From: Rudaeicoccus suwonensis
GTDB lineage: Bacteria; Actinomycetota; Actinomycetes; Actinomycetales; Dermatophilaceae
Assembly (NCBI RefSeq): GCF_007829035.1
Contig: NZ_VIVQ01000002.1
Span: forward strand, 62,001-126,000
Direction of reading: 5' to 3'
Length of the DNA: 64,000 nucleotides
Shown one piece after another: positions 62,765 to 64,000 of the stretch. The position numbers were made by a program, and so were the translations under genes. Each line of letters begins with the position of its first letter. Position 1 is the stretch's first letter. The notes beneath the pieces were generated by a model. The model saw only the letters and a program-made list of their open reading frames with translations, was not told the DNA's origin and searched no databases.

Positions 62765-63729
62765 ACGCGCTGCACGTGACGCACGACGAGGTCGATCTCA
62801 CGCTCGTGGTGGAGTCGGTGTGCGATGCGGCCGACGGGGTCAAGGCCATCACACTGCGTCGCCTCGACGGCGCCGACCTGCCGCAGTGGTCGCCCGGCGC
62901 CCACACCGACATGACCGTCGGCGGCCTGGTGCGGCAGTACTCACTGTGCGGCGACCCGGCGGACAGCGCGCGATGGCGGATCGCCGTGCTGCGCGAGGTC
63001 GACGGGCGAGGAGGGTCAGCAGCGATCCACGGCACCGTTCGCGCCGGCGACATCCTCGCCGCGCGCGGTCCGCGCAACAACTTCGCGTTGACGTCGGCAC
63101 CGGCATACGTCTTCATCGCCGGAGGCATCGGCATCACGCCACTGCTGCCGATGGTGGCCGCCGTGCACACTGCCGGCGCGCAGTGGCGGTTGGTGATGGG
63201 CGGGCGGACGCGAGCGTCGATGGCTTTCGTCGACGAGTTGACGAGCACGTATGGCGATCGCGTCGACGTCCGGCCGCACGACGAGACGGGTCTGCTGCCG
63301 CTGGACACGATCCTGGCTGATGCACCGGATGGCGCAGCAATCTACTGCTGCGGACCGGAGCCACTCCTGCGCGCGGTCGAAAACCATTGCGCTGCAATGC
63401 CTTCGCTCAGGCTGCACGTCGAGCGCTTCGCCCCGAAACAGGATCCCCATGCCGGTGACAACGAAGAGTTCGAGGTCGAACTCGAGTCGTCCGGGCAGGT
63501 GCTCACAGTGGGCGCCGACACCTCCGTGCTGGAGGTGTTGGAGTCCGCCGGAGTGCCCGTTCTTTCCTCCTGCCGGGAGGGGACGTGCGGCACCTGCGAG
63601 ACCGAGGTCGTCGAAGGCGTCGTCGATCACCGGGACTCGTTGCTCACCGAGGAGGAACGCGCCGAGAACGACGTGATGTTCGTCTGCGTCTCGCGCGCCG
63701 CCTGCCCGAGACTCGTGCTCGCGTTGTGA
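62761..63729 (+). CDS. vanB: Vanillate O-demethylase reductase subunit (FMN/2Fe-2S)
   Basis: The 322-residue protein is a class IA oxygenase reductase: a flavin domain (about 20-100) with GAHTDMTVGGLVRQYSLCG, an NAD domain with FIAGGIGITPLLPM (about 118-131) and CCGPEPLLRAV, and a C-terminal plant-type ferredoxin with SCREGTCGTCE and a distal Cys in MFVCVSRA. It supplies electrons to VanA. GTG 62761 overlaps the stop of the small ORF by four bases. Confidence 0.92.
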   Translation: MNALHVTHDEVDLTLVVESVCDAADGVKAITLRRLDGADLPQWSPGAHTDMTVGGLVRQYSLCGDPADSARWRIAVLREVDGRGGSAAIHGTVRAGDILAARGPRNNFALTSAPAYVFIAGGIGITPLLPMVAAVHTAGAQWRLVMGGRTRASMAFVDELTSTYGDRVDVRPHDETGLLPLDTILADAPDGAAIYCCGPEPLLRAVENHCAAMPSLRLHVERFAPKQDPHAGDNEEFEVELESSGQVLTVGADTSVLEVLESAGVPVLSSCREGTCGTCETEVVEGVVDHRDSLLTEEERAENDVMFVCVSRAACPRLVLAL

Positions 63730-63736
63730 TGTTTTT

Positions 63737-63782
63737 TTTCAGGAAACCTGTACAAATGGCGATCATTTCAGGCAGTCTGTAC
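63737..63782. promoter_or_regulatory. Two TTTCAGG-CTGTAC operators, 29 bases apart
   Basis: TTTCAGGAAACCTGTAC (63737-63753) and TTTCAGGCAGTCTGTAC (63766-63782) share 13 of 17 positions and lie on about the same helix face. The first has palindromic CAGG/CCTG arms, also found upstream of the esterase gene at 54.6 kb. They precede the MFS gene and follow vanB. Confidence 0.6.
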
Positions 63783-63826
63783 GCCGCGCCCAGCTTCGTG
63801 CGTACCCGCTCGGCCAAGGAGCCCAG

Positions 63827-64000
63827 ATGAACAACACCCCAGCCACGGACGGAGCGGCCCCCACACCGGCCGCGACCTCCACCCAGAGCCCCTCGTTGAC
63901 GCGGGGCACGATGATCGCCGCAGCTCTCGCCGTCTGCGTCGCGCAGGTCGGCATCGCCATACCGGCCGTGCTCAACGGCTTGTTCCAGCAGGACCTCGGC
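63827..64000 (+). CDS. MFS transporter, 3' end outside the window
   Basis: The first 58 residues are visible: a Thr/Ala/Pro-rich N-terminus (about 1-27) and the first membrane helix MIAAALAVCVAQVGIAIPAV. AAGGAG lies eight bases before the ATG. Its position after vanAB suggests uptake or export of an aromatic acid such as vanillate, but the family branch cannot be decided from this fragment. It may have its own promoter given the repeated sites upstream. Confidence 0.8.
   Translation, partial: MNNTPATDGAAPTPAATSTQSPSLTRGTMIAAALAVCVAQVGIAIPAVLNGLFQQDLG

Overview
The window is about 64 kb of high-GC DNA from an actinobacterium. Support for this includes a WhiB regulator, a TopA with a lysine-rich tail and no zinc fingers, a Crp-type regulator, a deazaflavin-type nitroreductase, dense 4-base ATGA/GTGA gene overlaps and several start codons lying 6-10 bases after a TAnnnT box (leaderless type). 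From about 4.9 to 42.4 kb the order topA - DUF1998 helicase - Tad pilus locus - acs - nth - crp - metallo-hydrolase - RidA - DUF4177 - two ArsA-like ATPases - whiB - class A PBP - metallophosphoesterase resembles the mycobacterial topA-to-ponA2 segment (recalled, not searched). A micrococcalean origin (Dermacoccaceae or Intrasporangiaceae type) is an inference.

Layout. 1-4.8 kb: end of an Fe-S assembly factor gene, SnoaL-like protein, aldehyde dehydrogenase, AraC regulator, DJ-1/PfpI protein, lipoprotein. 4.9-8.7 kb: topA and an extradiol-dioxygenase-like gene with a palindromic operator. 8.7-9.4 kb: an intergenic array of short repeats in two orientations. 9.4-14.6 kb: methyltransferase, STAS protein, helicase, acetyltransferase. 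14.6-19.0 kb: seven-gene Tad/Flp operon, then a hairpin-rich gene-free stretch. 19.7-35.4 kb: Fic-like protein, membrane protein, acs, DDN-like oxidoreductase with a TetR regulator and twin operators, nhaA, holin-like protein, two NUDIX hydrolases, nth, crp, PP2C phosphatase, metallo-hydrolase, GH25 lysozyme, RidA, DUF4177, dadA-like gene, alpha/beta hydrolase. 35.8-42.4 kb: ArsA-like ATPase pair, whiB, penicillin-binding protein, YqeY, phosphoesterase.

A tRNA-Pro(CGG) at 42.6 kb marks the change to accessory content: an IS256-type insertion sequence, a P-loop kinase-like gene, an SDR enzyme, a metal-efflux-type permease behind a CsoR-like box and two tandem Tat-exported proteins. From 49 to 64 kb the genes are catabolic: MFS exporter, flavin monooxygenase, 4-hydroxybenzoate hydroxylase, secreted esterase, GH27 alpha-galactosidase, and an IclR regulator divergent from a vanillate demethylase operon (vanA - small Cys-rich ORF - vanB - transporter). 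PobA and VanAB both yield protocatechuate; no ring-cleavage (pca) genes are present here.

Between these sits a 2.7 kb cassette (HIT protein, erm 23S rRNA methyltransferase, SGNH hydrolase) bracketed by perfect 92-bp direct repeats and a palindromic repeat family, with a truncated second SGNH copy at the left edge. The erm gene has a 17-codon leader ending in RIRRR plus two strong hairpins, a candidate macrolide-responsive attenuator. Across the whole window the word GNCATAC/GTATGNC is strikingly frequent (about 110 by eye), even forcing use of the rare Ile codon ATA.
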